Assembly: GCF_019802255.1 (NCBI RefSeq)
Contig: NZ_JAHYSS010000007.1
Coordinates: forward strand, 248,001-312,000
From: Pedobacter polysacchareus
Lineage (GTDB): Bacteria > Bacteroidota > Bacteroidia > Sphingobacteriales > Sphingobacteriaceae
Length of the DNA stretch: 64,000 nucleotides
Direction of reading: 5' to 3'
Shown: positions 33,905-44,000 of the stretch, one piece after another
Layout: each line of letters opens with the position of its first letter
Numbering within the stretch: the first letter of the stretch is position 1
Position numbers and translations under genes: made by a program
The notes under the pieces: model-generated
What the model saw: only the letters and a program-made list of their open reading frames with translations
The model's database searches: none
What the model was told of the DNA's origin: nothing

Positions 33905-33931
33905 TATTACGAAAAAGTATCTGTTGAAATG

Positions 33932-33939
33932 CAAAAATA
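33932..33939 (-). promoter_or_regulatory. -7 promoter element of valS
   Basis: Read on the minus strand this is TATTTTTG (TAnnTTTG), ending 27 bases before the valS ATG. No T-box or other tRNA-sensing leader is evident. Confidence 0.5.
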
Positions 33940-33959
33940 GCTTTTTAATTCATAAAGAG

Positions 33960-34255
33960 AAAAATTCGGGTTACTACTCGCGGACTCAAATCTTTTGCTG
34001 AAGGACAAAAGATTTACAGGTCAGCTCTTAGCAATCCCTCATTTTTAATTAAGCGGCCACTCAAAGCGTTACAAGAAACGCAAAGCTTATTGATTAAGTA
34101 GCCTTTTTAACCTTAAAAGGCAACATTTGAACAACACGCAGCCTGCATTCCAGTCCTCCAGAAACCTTAATTAAAAAAAGCGGGTTGTGCTTTGAGGGCC
34201 TGTAAAATCTTTCTTTCAAAAGATTTTGAGACCGAAAAGTACAACCCGCTTTTTT
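33960..34255. repeat. Inverted pair of ~90-bp structured repeats with a 114-bp spacer
   Basis: Copy A (33960-34052, +) and copy B (34167-34255, -) align as reverse complements. Shared order: a CGGGTT block, a CTC then AAATCTTTT/AAAAGATTT hairpin, ACAGG-C, a decayed pyrimidine-rich arm, and TTTTTAATTAA. Copy B folds almost fully: outer stem 34174-34193 with 34236-34255, inner hairpin AAAATCTTT (34204-34212) with AAAGATTTT (34219-34227). Copy A is more degraded. The spacer has two further hairpins, GCGTT/AACGC (34066-34081) and GCCTTTT/AAAAGGC (34101-34121). No gene is present. On the minus strand copy B also acts as the terminator of the DPP-IV gene. Confidence 0.65.
34174..34255 (-). terminator. 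Terminator of the DPP-IV gene (copy B of the structured repeat)
   Basis: The outer arm AAAAAAGCGGGTTGT and its complement ACAACCCGCTTTTTT, with a further CTTT/AAAG after one G-T pair, encloses an inner 9-bp hairpin. On the minus strand a T run follows the stem. Confidence 0.75.
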
Positions 34256-34278
34256 AACAGTATTAATTTACTAACTGC

Positions 34279-36435
34279 TTATTTTTTAAGATGCTGCATA
34301 AAGTAATCTGTTACTTTCTGATAAAGGTGAACACGGTCCTTGCCAATCACATTGTGCTCATGACCAGGATAGATCATATAATCCAGCTGAATATTTTTAT
34401 CCACCGCATGTTTAATAAAATCAACGGTATGCTGTTGTACAACTACAGGATCCTGTACACCGTGAATCAATAACAATTTACCCTTCAGGCTGCCTACGTG
34501 GTCAGATAGATTGGTTTCCGCATAACCTTCAGGATTCTCTTTAGGTGTATCCATATAACGTTCGGTGTACATGATTTCGTAGAAATTCCAGTTAATAACC
34601 GGACCACCAGCAACCGCAGCTTTGAATAAACCTGGTTCTTTTAGCATCACATTTACAGTACTAAAACCGCCAAAGCTCCAGCCAAATAAGCCCATATTAT
34701 TAGAATCAACATAAGATAATGACTTCAGATAACCTACAGCTTTCTTCATATCTTCCAACTGAACGGCACCAGCATGTCTGAACATCGACTGCTCAAAAGC
34801 TTTTCCTCTGTTGTCACTGCCACGAGTATCCATAGTCAACACTACAAAACCTTGCTGTGCCATATATCTGAACCAGTAATCACCAGCACCAGCGTTCCAG
34901 CTATTGGTAATCAATTGCGCGTGCGGACCTCCATACCAGTAAACAATCACCGGATATTTTTTTGTACTGTCAAAGTTTAACGGTTTGTATAGGCTGCAAT
35001 ATAGGTCATCACCTGTATCACTTTTAATCGTAAAGATCGATGAGTTTTCAGTGGCATACTGAGCAAGCGGGTTCGCTGCTTTCAACAATACCTTAGTTTT
35101 TGCAGTAGCTACTTCTACCAGTTGAATCACTTTCGGCACCTCAGGACTACTGTAATTATCAATCACTGTATTTCCTGTGCTGCTGATTTGCGTGTTATGG
35201 ACTGCTAAACCTTGTGTAATCCGCTTAGATTTTGCCGATTTTAAATCCAATAAATATAGATTTCTTGTAATTGGAGATTCTGCAGTAGATACATAAAACA
35301 GCTGATCGCCTTTAGGGTTAAAGCCTTTCACCTCTGTCACTTCCCAATTGCCTTTTGTCAATTGCTTCAGAACTTTTCCTTTTAGATCATATAAATACAA
35401 ATGATTCCACCCATCACGGTTACTTTGCCAAATAAATTTAGAAGGATCTGTTTTAAGGAATAACATAGGCACTAATGGCTCTACATATTTTTCATCTTTC
35501 TCTTCGAAGATGGTTTTAATGAAATCACCTGTTACTGCATCATATTGATTAAGTTTCATGTGGTTTTGCTCAGGGTTCAACACTGCGATAAATACTGATT
35601 TATCATCAGGGCTCCAGGCGATATTGGTCAGGTATTGTTCTACCGGTTCGCCAGTTTTTAGGTATACCAATGCTTTTGTAGCTGGATTATATATACCTAC
35701 CGTTACATGGTGACTTTTGTCGCCTGCCATCGGGTATTTAATATTGACATTTTTTGCCGGACGGGTTGTCCAGTCTGAGATTGGATAATCTGTAACCATA
35801 CTCTGGTCCATTCTGTAGAAAGCCAGCAGTTTACCACTGTTACTCCAGAAAATCCCTTTTGAAATTCCAAATTCTTCCCTATGAACAGAAGAAGCATACA
35901 CGATATCTGCAGTTCCGTCTGTTGTTACTTGCTCAGCAGTAGTTCCATTAGCAACAAAAAGATTGAATTTATCCAGGTAAGCCACATAGCCGGCCTTACT
36001 TTCTTCGACATTTGTTTTACCAGCAAGTTCTGCGCTTAACAATGTTTTAAAAGTGTTATTAGCAGGATTAAAGGCCAGTTTAGCACCTTTAACATACATA
36101 ATCCAATCCGCCCCTTGATTAAATTGAATCACTGGCATCGCGGTTAGCGTATCCTGCTGAACTGCGCGAAGCTTTTGATTGAGCTGTCCGAGTGAAAGAA
36201 GCGCTTGCTCTTCTTTTGCTTTAAAGTTTCCCGACATCCATACCGGGCCATTGGCCTGACGTTTAGCATATACATAGTTCTCTGTTCCGTAGATGAACTG
36301 CAGCTGTGATAAATTTTCAGGTGCAAGAGTGGTACGGGCATTACTCATTGCATCCTGCATGGTCAGCATTTTATTCTGGGCAACCCCATAAAATGAAAGG
36401 GCCACCAACTGACATAGTAAGATAAATTTCTTCAT
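34279..36435 (-). CDS. Dipeptidyl-peptidase IV-type serine peptidase, S9
   Basis: 718 residues, exported (signal peptide to ~19, SFYGVAQ). An eight-bladed beta-propeller (~60-470) is followed by an alpha/beta hydrolase domain (~470-718). The catalytic triad is visible: Ser587 in GWSFGGF, Asp662 in HGVQDP, His694 in GHEHN. Enzymes of this kind remove X-Pro or X-Ala dipeptides from peptide N-termini in the periplasm. It lies 76 bp after the phosphoesterase gene and could be the last gene of the SusCD transcript, but a peptidase is not an obvious partner for a glycan system and it may have its own promoter. Confidence 0.93.
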   Translation of the reverse strand: MKKFILLCQLVALSFYGVAQNKMLTMQDAMSNARTTLAPENLSQLQFIYGTENYVYAKRQANGPVWMSGNFKAKEEQALLSLGQLNQKLRAVQQDTLTAMPVIQFNQGADWIMYVKGAKLAFNPANNTFKTLLSAELAGKTNVEESKAGYVAYLDKFNLFVANGTTAEQVTTDGTADIVYASSVHREEFGISKGIFWSNSGKLLAFYRMDQSMVTDYPISDWTTRPAKNVNIKYPMAGDKSHHVTVGIYNPATKALVYLKTGEPVEQYLTNIAWSPDDKSVFIAVLNPEQNHMKLNQYDAVTGDFIKTIFEEKDEKYVEPLVPMLFLKTDPSKFIWQSNRDGWNHLYLYDLKGKVLKQLTKGNWEVTEVKGFNPKGDQLFYVSTAESPITRNLYLLDLKSAKSKRITQGLAVHNTQISSTGNTVIDNYSSPEVPKVIQLVEVATAKTKVLLKAANPLAQYATENSSIFTIKSDTGDDLYCSLYKPLNFDSTKKYPVIVYWYGGPHAQLITNSWNAGAGDYWFRYMAQQGFVVLTMDTRGSDNRGKAFEQSMFRHAGAVQLEDMKKAVGYLKSLSYVDSNNMGLFGWSFGGFSTVNVMLKEPGLFKAAVAGGPVINWNFYEIMYTERYMDTPKENPEGYAETNLSDHVGSLKGKLLLIHGVQDPVVVQQHTVDFIKHAVDKNIQLDYMIYPGHEHNVIGKDRVHLYQKVTDYFMQHLKK

Positions 36436-36511
36436 TGTTTTCTAATTGATGGCCCAAATGTAACAATTAACCAGGTATCCCTGGTAAACTGCAACAACAT
36501 TGCAACGTAAG

Positions 36512-38965
36512 CTATTTTATTTCGAAACCATACACATTACCTGCAAAATCTGCCAGAAAAAGCTGTTTTCCATTGAGTGTAGGATCGGCAAATACTGGTG
36601 CCCCCAGGTTTAATTTTTGTAATACTTCTCCTGAGTTCTCATTGATCACATATAAGTGACCATCAGAAGCGGCAAACAACAAATCTTTTCCATATTTAAC
36701 TACGGTACTTTCTACAGTGGCGGCTCCAGGGCCAGTATAAGGTGCTGAATAAACCAAAGCATCACCGGTAGGCCTATTCCATACTTCTTTTAATGTTTTC
36801 AAATTGTAAGCAACAACACCATTTGTAGAAGTTGGCATAATCAAATGCTGATCTGTGATTAAAGGAGTTGCCATTACTTTAAAGTCGTAGGTCCCCTCAA
36901 TCTTATCTATGTTTTTTCCTGTTAAAGGATCCAGGATAAATATGGCATTCAAGCCTGTAATGTATACTTTACCTCCTTTATACATTCCTGTGCTACTTCT
37001 AAAACGAAGACCTTCATCACTTCTTTTCCAAAGCAATTTCCCCGTTTTACGGTCATGGCCAAATAAGCTTTGCCAGTTACTTCCAGTGATCAAAACCTCT
37101 CCGGCCATTGTCATTTTTTCGGGTGTTCCTTCCCCGCCATTCCAATCTTTATTGATCCAGATTGTTTTTCCGGTAGCCACTTCTAAAGCCTGCAAATAAG
37201 CCCCTGAACCAGTATAGTAAATACCTTTGTCGGCAATACCACCAGATATATAACCAGGAAGAGTTTTCATTCCCAAGTCCTTTTTCCAGATCAATCCTCC
37301 ATTATCAGGTTTTAAGGCATAGGTAAATCCTTCCATATCTGTTCCTAAAATTATCCCTTTTTCATAGGCAAGCGCATGTTTTATAGAATTACGCGTTTTA
37401 TAATGCCATAGGATTTTGCCTGTTACCGGATCTAAAGCGGTGATGCCACATTGCAGGTTATTTGCATCATCAATAGTGGCGACAAATAATTTACCTTCGG
37501 CAAGCAAAGGACTGCCTTTCCATATATTCCCTTTGATATTGTTTACCCATTTCAAGGCTAAAGCAGTCGCTTTTCCCTGACCAAATTCTGTATTTCCTGT
37601 TAGAGCAGCAGACTGTAATCCTGAGTTTGCAGACATCGCGGTACTTGCATTTACCGGTAAAATAAAAGCTTGTTTTTCGATATGCACCCTGCCGCCATCG
37701 TAAGTCACTTCGGTTTGAATCGTATAAGACTTCCCTTTAATCATTTTTGCAGCAGGCACCTTTCCATACCAGCTCCAATCTGTGTTTGCAGTTAAAGCTG
37801 CGACTGCAATCTGATTTCCTTTTTCATCATAGATAATACTTTTGGCAGATTTCACCGCATTTTCAGTATCGTAAATGTTCGCAGAAATCATCAAATTACC
37901 ATCTTTCACCAATACCATATCTGAACCATTAGGGCTGTTTACCACCAAATGATCCTGTAAATAAGTGTAATGAGGCTTGATTTCTTTTACTCCATTCTTA
38001 TCAATCTCTATGGATAAAAACTGTCCCGCGGAGTTGTCTATTCCTCCCATACTTGGCGCGGCAGAAGACACATATTGAATCCCGGTTTGATCACTTTTCC
38101 TCACAAAATTATTGTGCCAGTGACCGTAAACCCAGGCTTTCAAATTGTTTTCATTCAGGTTGATAGAGTCATTTTTCCCTTTCAATACAAACTGATCATT
38201 ATAGGTCAACAAATCATGGTTAAAAATGATCACCGGTTTATTTTTATCAGTGGCAGCAAGGTCGTTTTTCATCCAGCTGATCACCTCATCAACCGTATAA
38301 GAAGGCTGCACGTCGCCGGAGCGCATTGGCGTCACAATAAAATGTGCCGGACCAGCATCGAAGGAATAATAAACCGGACCAAAAAGACTTTCAAAAAGTT
38401 CTTCGCCGTAGGCACCTTTTACCAGGTCATGGTTTCCAATACAGTAAAAGATCTGTTTTCCCAAAGCTTCTGGAGTTACCTGGTTTGCATGAAAATTAAG
38501 GCCTTTTTCATAACATATATCTCCCGTATGCACGATAAAGCTAACATCCTGATTTTTCGAGAAGTTTTTCAGATTGGTAATCCAGTCGTTGTATTTGTCG
38601 GTTTCTGTATCGGTAATTTGCAGCATCTTCACCGAAGAACCTGCACTGGTAGGGTCTGGAAGCAGACCGAAGTTATAAGCTGCTACCTTTTCTTCTATTT
38701 TAAGGTAATGTTTTGCGCTCAGTTTATACCCGGCAGGAACGGTGACAAATATAAACCGGTTTTTTGCATGTCCTGGTAAAGAAAAATTGCCGTTCATATC
38801 TGTTTTTAAGACATTTTGTCCATCCGATACGGAAACACCTTTCATACCTTTTTCGCCTGCATCCCAGGTTTTATTCTTATTCTCATCCAGGAAAACCTTC
38901 CCTTTATATTGTGCTCCCGAGGCATTGGCCAGGAGTGCAAAAGCTACTGTAAAAATTAATCTCAT
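36512..38965 (-). CDS. Calcineurin-like phosphoesterase fused to a PQQ-like beta-propeller
   Basis: 817 residues, exported (signal peptide to ~18). Residues ~20-100 form a metallophosphoesterase N-terminal beta domain (VFLDENKNKTWDAGEKGMKG). The catalytic domain (~110-340) has GDICY (Asp149), GNHD (Asn178/His179), FNHD (His250) and GHWH (His282/His284). The first metal motif, normally D-x-H, is ITDTE (Asp119-Thr-Glu121). A middle beta domain (~340-440) precedes a PQQ/BamB-like WD propeller (~470-817) with repeated GKILWHYKT and GKTIWINKD-type blades. The substrate is a phosphoester, unknown. Sitting after SusD, it probably dephosphorylates the imported or surface-bound ligand. The order of SusD then phosphatase suggests a phosphorylated glycan or phosphodiester target; that is inference. 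Confidence 0.88.
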   Translation of the reverse strand: MRLIFTVAFALLANASGAQYKGKVFLDENKNKTWDAGEKGMKGVSVSDGQNVLKTDMNGNFSLPGHAKNRFIFVTVPAGYKLSAKHYLKIEEKVAAYNFGLLPDPTSAGSSVKMLQITDTETDKYNDWITNLKNFSKNQDVSFIVHTGDICYEKGLNFHANQVTPEALGKQIFYCIGNHDLVKGAYGEELFESLFGPVYYSFDAGPAHFIVTPMRSGDVQPSYTVDEVISWMKNDLAATDKNKPVIIFNHDLLTYNDQFVLKGKNDSINLNENNLKAWVYGHWHNNFVRKSDQTGIQYVSSAAPSMGGIDNSAGQFLSIEIDKNGVKEIKPHYTYLQDHLVVNSPNGSDMVLVKDGNLMISANIYDTENAVKSAKSIIYDEKGNQIAVAALTANTDWSWYGKVPAAKMIKGKSYTIQTEVTYDGGRVHIEKQAFILPVNASTAMSANSGLQSAALTGNTEFGQGKATALALKWVNNIKGNIWKGSPLLAEGKLFVATIDDANNLQCGITALDPVTGKILWHYKTRNSIKHALAYEKGIILGTDMEGFTYALKPDNGGLIWKKDLGMKTLPGYISGGIADKGIYYTGSGAYLQALEVATGKTIWINKDWNGGEGTPEKMTMAGEVLITGSNWQSLFGHDRKTGKLLWKRSDEGLRFRSSTGMYKGGKVYITGLNAIFILDPLTGKNIDKIEGTYDFKVMATPLITDQHLIMPTSTNGVVAYNLKTLKEVWNRPTGDALVYSAPYTGPGAATVESTVVKYGKDLLFAASDGHLYVINENSGEVLQKLNLGAPVFADPTLNGKQLFLADFAGNVYGFEIK

Positions 38966-39124
38966 TAGGGTTTCATTTAGTGTTTATGGTAATTGTGTGT
39001 GGTTCATTAATTAATCAATTGATCATATCTTATATGACCCGGTCAATTGCTGGTTTATCTAGACCTCATACATATATCATGATATCAATATATTATTATA
39101 TCTATATTCACTTGATACCACATT

Positions 39125-39160
39125 AAAAAAGCAGCAGGTATTTAAACCTGCTGCTGTATA
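39125..39160 (-). terminator. Hairpin terminator after susD
   Basis: A perfect 10-bp stem AGCAGCAGGT/ACCTGCTGCT with loop ATTTAA. On the minus strand it is followed by six Ts. It suggests that the phosphoesterase gene is read by partial read-through or from its own promoter in the AT-rich 39000-39120 region. Confidence 0.8.
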
Positions 39161-39203
39161 GGGGCATTAAATAACAGGTCTAAAACACCTTTTTCTACTT
39201 AAT

Positions 39204-41006
39204 TTACCAGCCAAAAACTTGTTTGAGCTGAGGGTTAGCGACCACTTCTCCTACTGGGATTGGTCGGTAATAATATTTCGGGCTAATAAAATTCCTTGGT
39301 TGATCTCTGTCTCTGGTAAAGGCAATAAAGCCATAATTACCATTGCTCAGGTAGAAATTCTGATCTTTTCCAGCTTTATCTTTCAGGTAAAATTTAGACA
39401 ATTTTGCTCTTTCTTCCGCAGGAATACTAGCAATCGAAGATTCATCATCAGGATTAGGCAGAATGGCAATATCAGGTTTCCCGTCGCCGGTAACATCCAT
39501 GGCACCCAATGCAGGAACATACATTCCCTGCTGACTGTCCTGAAATAAATTACCCGATTTCCAACGCATTAAATCACTAAAACGGAAGCCTTCACAAGCA
39601 GTCTCTACCCTTCTTTCCCGACGTATTTCCAGCAATACCGCGCTGCTTACATTTGGATACATTGCAGCCAGAACAGGATCTACAGCTACCCCCATATTCA
39701 AAGGGGGCATTTGTACACGGCTGCGCAATCGGTTAATAGTCTGATCAAGATCTCCCTGACTGATACTTCCTAATTCCGCTTTTGCTTCTGCATTGATCAG
39801 CAATATCTCCGCATACCTAAAAACTGGCAATCCAGTATAATTTGCCTGCCATCCTTGTCTGAGTGCCGGATCACGAGGGTAAAACTTGATTTGATTGTAT
39901 CCACCTAAGGTTGCTTTGATCACATAAGGCTCATTAAGTGTATTGAATCCTCTGAATGCAGGGTTAATAATCGTTTCCGCCATCCTCGGATCACGGTCCT
40001 TAAATACTTCCGTATAAACCTTGGTATGATACCCCGGACTGGAAGTAAAAGGAGTTCCATCTGTTTTCAAATAGGTATCTGCAAGACTTCTGCTCAGCGA
40101 CCAGGTATAATCAAGAACGGTATGGGTATTATTTCCTACCCCCAATTCTCTGTTATAATCTGCCCACATGATCATTTCTTTGTTGCCGGATAGTGTAGGG
40201 CTTGAAAATAGGGACCTATAATCTGCCGCACCATTTCCAGTACTCACCAATTCAAAACCACCTTCTTTCATGATTTTGTCGGAAGCCGATACTGCAATAT
40301 TTAAAAAACGCTGATAATCGCTGGTCAATCCAAGTTCATCATGATACTTTCTGAATGTTCCTTCATGTAAAGCAAAACGAGACAATAAAGCCAGTGCCGT
40401 CCATTTTGTGACCCTGGTTTTCGTATCTTTTCCTTTTGCATCAATTTTGATATTCGTTGCTGCATAATTCAGATCGTTCAATACAGAATCCACCACCAAT
40501 GCTCTTGGGTCTTGTCCTTTGTACAATTCAGGATCATTTTCAGACAAAACATGGCCATACCAAGGTACATTACTATACTTTTTTATTTTATCGAAGTAAA
40601 ACATTGCGCGAAAAAAGCGTGCAATCCCCACATAATGTTTGATCAATACTGGATCACCTTTAGCCTGACCAATATGATCCAGCATAAAATTAACTCTTCT
40701 TAAATCTTCCCAATCGTCTTTTCCCCAACCGCCCACATTGGCGGCAGATAATCCTCCTCGGACTAATAAATCGACCTCTCCATTGGCATTATAATTTGAG
40801 ATATTGTCTGAATTAATATCAGAATAACTTGGTTCAATCTGTTGGTAAAAACCATTGCTATAAGTTTCTAAATCTGCTGGTGATTGAAAGAATACACCTT
40901 CAGTAATTTCGGTTTGCGGGTTTCTCTGCAGGAAATCTTTCTTGCAGGCCGTCATCCCTATCGTCGTCAATCCTAATGCAAGGATATAAGTTGTTTTTAG
41001 TTTCAT
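39204..41006 (-). CDS. SusD/RagB-type surface nutrient-binding lipoprotein
   Basis: 600 residues. The lipoprotein signal ends at Cys21 (GMTACKKDFLQ), and the Lys-rich sequence after Cys fits a surface-export signal. SusD body: the N-terminal RNPQTEITEGVFFQSPADLETYSNGFY block, TPR-like helices (ARFFRAMFYFDKIKKYSNVPWYG, TKWTALALLSRFALHEGTFRKYH), and the C-terminal RRERRVETACEGFRFSDLMRWKSG with the closing YYYRPIPVGEV. It forms a lid over the SusC barrel and selects ligand. It lies 11 bp downstream of susC, so co-transcribed. The ligand cannot be read from sequence. Confidence 0.96.
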   Translation of the reverse strand: MKLKTTYILALGLTTIGMTACKKDFLQRNPQTEITEGVFFQSPADLETYSNGFYQQIEPSYSDINSDNISNYNANGEVDLLVRGGLSAANVGGWGKDDWEDLRRVNFMLDHIGQAKGDPVLIKHYVGIARFFRAMFYFDKIKKYSNVPWYGHVLSENDPELYKGQDPRALVVDSVLNDLNYAATNIKIDAKGKDTKTRVTKWTALALLSRFALHEGTFRKYHDELGLTSDYQRFLNIAVSASDKIMKEGGFELVSTGNGAADYRSLFSSPTLSGNKEMIMWADYNRELGVGNNTHTVLDYTWSLSRSLADTYLKTDGTPFTSSPGYHTKVYTEVFKDRDPRMAETIINPAFRGFNTLNEPYVIKATLGGYNQIKFYPRDPALRQGWQANYTGLPVFRYAEILLINAEAKAELGSISQGDLDQTINRLRSRVQMPPLNMGVAVDPVLAAMYPNVSSAVLLEIRRERRVETACEGFRFSDLMRWKSGNLFQDSQQGMYVPALGAMDVTGDGKPDIAILPNPDDESSIASIPAEERAKLSKFYLKDKAGKDQNFYLSNGNYGFIAFTRDRDQPRNFISPKYYYRPIPVGEVVANPQLKQVFGW

Positions 41007-41017
41007 GAGGTCTTGCG

Positions 41018-44000
41018 TTAAAAATTAAGGTTTAAACCAAGGGAGTATGTTTTTTGGAAAGGATAGATTTTTCCGTCCAATCCTTCAGGGTCTAACCTGG
41101 CTTTGATGTGTGAAACATCAAATAGGTTTTCTGCACTGAAGTACACCCTAAGCTTGTCCATCTTCATTTTTGTCGTTAAAGATTTAGGAAGCGTATAACC
41201 AAGCGTTAGATTTTTCAACCTCAGGTAAGAAGCATCCTGCAGGTATCTTGTTTGTGGATTTCCCAATTCTGACTCATCTTCCGCGATATAAGCTTTTACG
41301 CGCGGGAAATAGGCATTTGGAGTTTCCGGAGTCCAGTGATCCAGGTTGTGTGCCTGCACATTGGTCCATGGCTGCGCGTACACACCCCAGAAATAATGGT
41401 TACTTGCATTAGGATACCAGTCTCTTTTACCGACACCCTGGAAGAACATCCGGATATCAAAACCTTTCCATCCTGCACCCAGATCTATTCCATATTGGTA
41501 TCTGGCCGTGGTATTTCCAATAATTTTTTGATCTCCATGGTTCGCAAGTGTATTGTCACCTTTGTCGATTTTACCATCACCATTCAGGTCTTTAAACTTT
41601 AAATCACCTACATCAAACAGGTATCCGGTATCATCAGCACCTACTGCACTTTGGTTGGCATGGTTCGCAATTTCTTCTTTAGATTGGAAAAACCCTTCTG
41701 TTTCCAGTCCCCAGATTTCTCCGAGTTCTTTACCTACATAGTATCTTTCGTTACCAAATTCATCTCTACCAATCTGTCCGCTAGGGTTGTCAAACTTGGT
41801 AATAAAACTACGGCTATCGCCGACATTAAAGCCAATGTTATAGTACAGCTGGCTGTTGTTGACCATAAAACCATCTTTCCATCCGATTCTCAATTCCCAT
41901 CCTTTAGTTTTCAAATCAGCCGCATTTACTTTGGGTTCTACGGTTCCAAAAGGACCAGGCAAGACCTTACCTTTGGTTAGCATTCCTTTGGTATACCTGG
42001 TATAACGATCAAAATTCAGGTCTAATCTGTTTTTAAGCAAGCTCACATCCACACCAAAGTTCAGGGTAGAAATCCTTTCCCAGGTTAAACTATTGGCTAC
42101 TGCCCCTGGAGGATTTACGGTAGTCGGTTTACTTCCGTCCAGAATCTGCCCGATAGGACCTGGTTTCATAGTTGGGATGTAATAATAAGCGCTCACATCC
42201 TGATTACCCAATGCACCGTATGAAGCGCGGAATTTCAGCAAGTCGATTTTTAGCTTTTCCGCCACCGGTTTAAAGAATTTTTCATTGCTGGCTACCCATG
42301 CCACAGAGGCAGAAGGGAAAAAGCCCCATCGATCATCAGCAGGAAAACGGGAAGTACCGTCATAACGGCCATTTAATTCCACAATATACTTGTTGTCGAA
42401 AATATAGTTGAAGCGATAGAACCAACCTCTAACCGCCCAATCTTCAATACTTTCTTCTGCTTCAAATGCCCCGGTTGCCAGGTTAATGGAAGGCAAGGTG
42501 GCACTGATTAAACCTTTTCGAGATACCGAACTGTAGTTCCAGTTTCTGGTTTCCTGATTAAAACCAGCAAGAACCTGCAGGTAATGTTTTTCATTAAAAG
42601 TTTTATGGAAATCGGTATAGATATTGTAAATATTGTGTCTGATGTGCCTATCTACATTCCTTGCCGATCCTGCTGGATCGCCGCTATAACTAATCGCCGA
42701 ATTTGGTCCTGTTTTATAAGGAATAGGGAGGTCATAGGATCTTCCAGCACTATCTATTTTTCTAACTGTTGCATCTGCTTTTAACTCCCAGATGTCTTTC
42801 AGCAGGGAAGCTTTTGCGGTAAAAGTGGTCTGAAAGCTATTTCCTCTGGTTACTCTGCGACCGCCACTTTGCATTTTCCCCAATAAAGCGGCTCCGGTAG
42901 AAGTCCAGCTGCCGTCCGGATTGGTAGGCACATCCAGCGAACTTTGTCTGTTTACATTGTGAAAGAATCCCTCCCCATTATAGGAAGGCTCATCATAGGT
43001 ACTGGTCATAAAGGAAGTATTATTTCCTATGGTCAGCCATTTCGATAAATTGTAATCTGCTTTAGCGCGAAGGTTGTAACGATCGTAAGTATCGTTTCCA
43101 TACTTAAACATCCCTTCGTTTCTAAAATATTCTGTCGACATATAATAGCTTAGTTTATCATCTTTTTTCGAGATGTTCACATTGGCATTATAAGTCGGCG
43201 CAGATTGATGATAAACTTCGTCCATCCAGTTTGTACTGCCATAATACATCCAGGCATTTTTATCTGTTGGGGAAACAATAACTGATGGTAAAGAAGGATC
43301 TGCAGCAAGTTTCCTGGCATACTCCCTATCGCTTTCCGGGAATAAGTTATACAAAGGATAAGCGGCATCATGTTTATACTCCATTACGGTCAACGGATCA
43401 GTCACCACTTCCGGTACTTTGCCTAGTTGTCTGATGGCATAATACGTATTAGCGCTAATCTTCAAATCGGTACTCTGTGCTGATTTAGTCGTAATTAAGA
43501 TCACGCCGAAAGCACCTCTTGCACCATAGATCGCTGCCGATGCCGCATCTTTCAATACCGTTACATTCTCAATGTCTGCAGGATTTAAAGCCATCAGTTC
43601 CTCATTCGTAAAAGGTACGTTATCCACTAAAATATAGGGAGAACCACCATTTAGGGAAGTAAAACCACGGATGTTAAATTTAGGCGCTTTGTTCACCTGT
43701 CCGCTGGAAATGGTGATGTTCAGATTGGGAATTAATCCCTGCAAACCTGCACCAACACTGGTAATCGGCCTATTGGCGATTTCCTTACCCGAAACTCCGT
43801 CTACCGCACCACTCAGATTTACTTTTTTCTGTGTACCATAACCAACTACAACTACCTCATTCAGGAATTTCTGGTCGTCTTGTAAAATCACATTGATCTG
43901 TTTACGCGTCCCAATCACGATTTTTTGCTCGGTCAGACCAACATAGCTGAACACCAATACATCTGCCGGTGAACCTGCTTCAATCTGGTAGTTACCATTT

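Noticed and set aside
33905-34278. T-box or other tRNA-sensing leader of valS
   Set aside because: No T-box sequence or specifier loop; the promoter element at 33932 leaves only a ~25-nt leader, so the structured repeats are upstream of the transcript.
38075-38779. A 234-codon frame antisense to the phosphoesterase
   Set aside because: It is the shadow of a strongly supported gene on the other strand; no motif or signal of its own.
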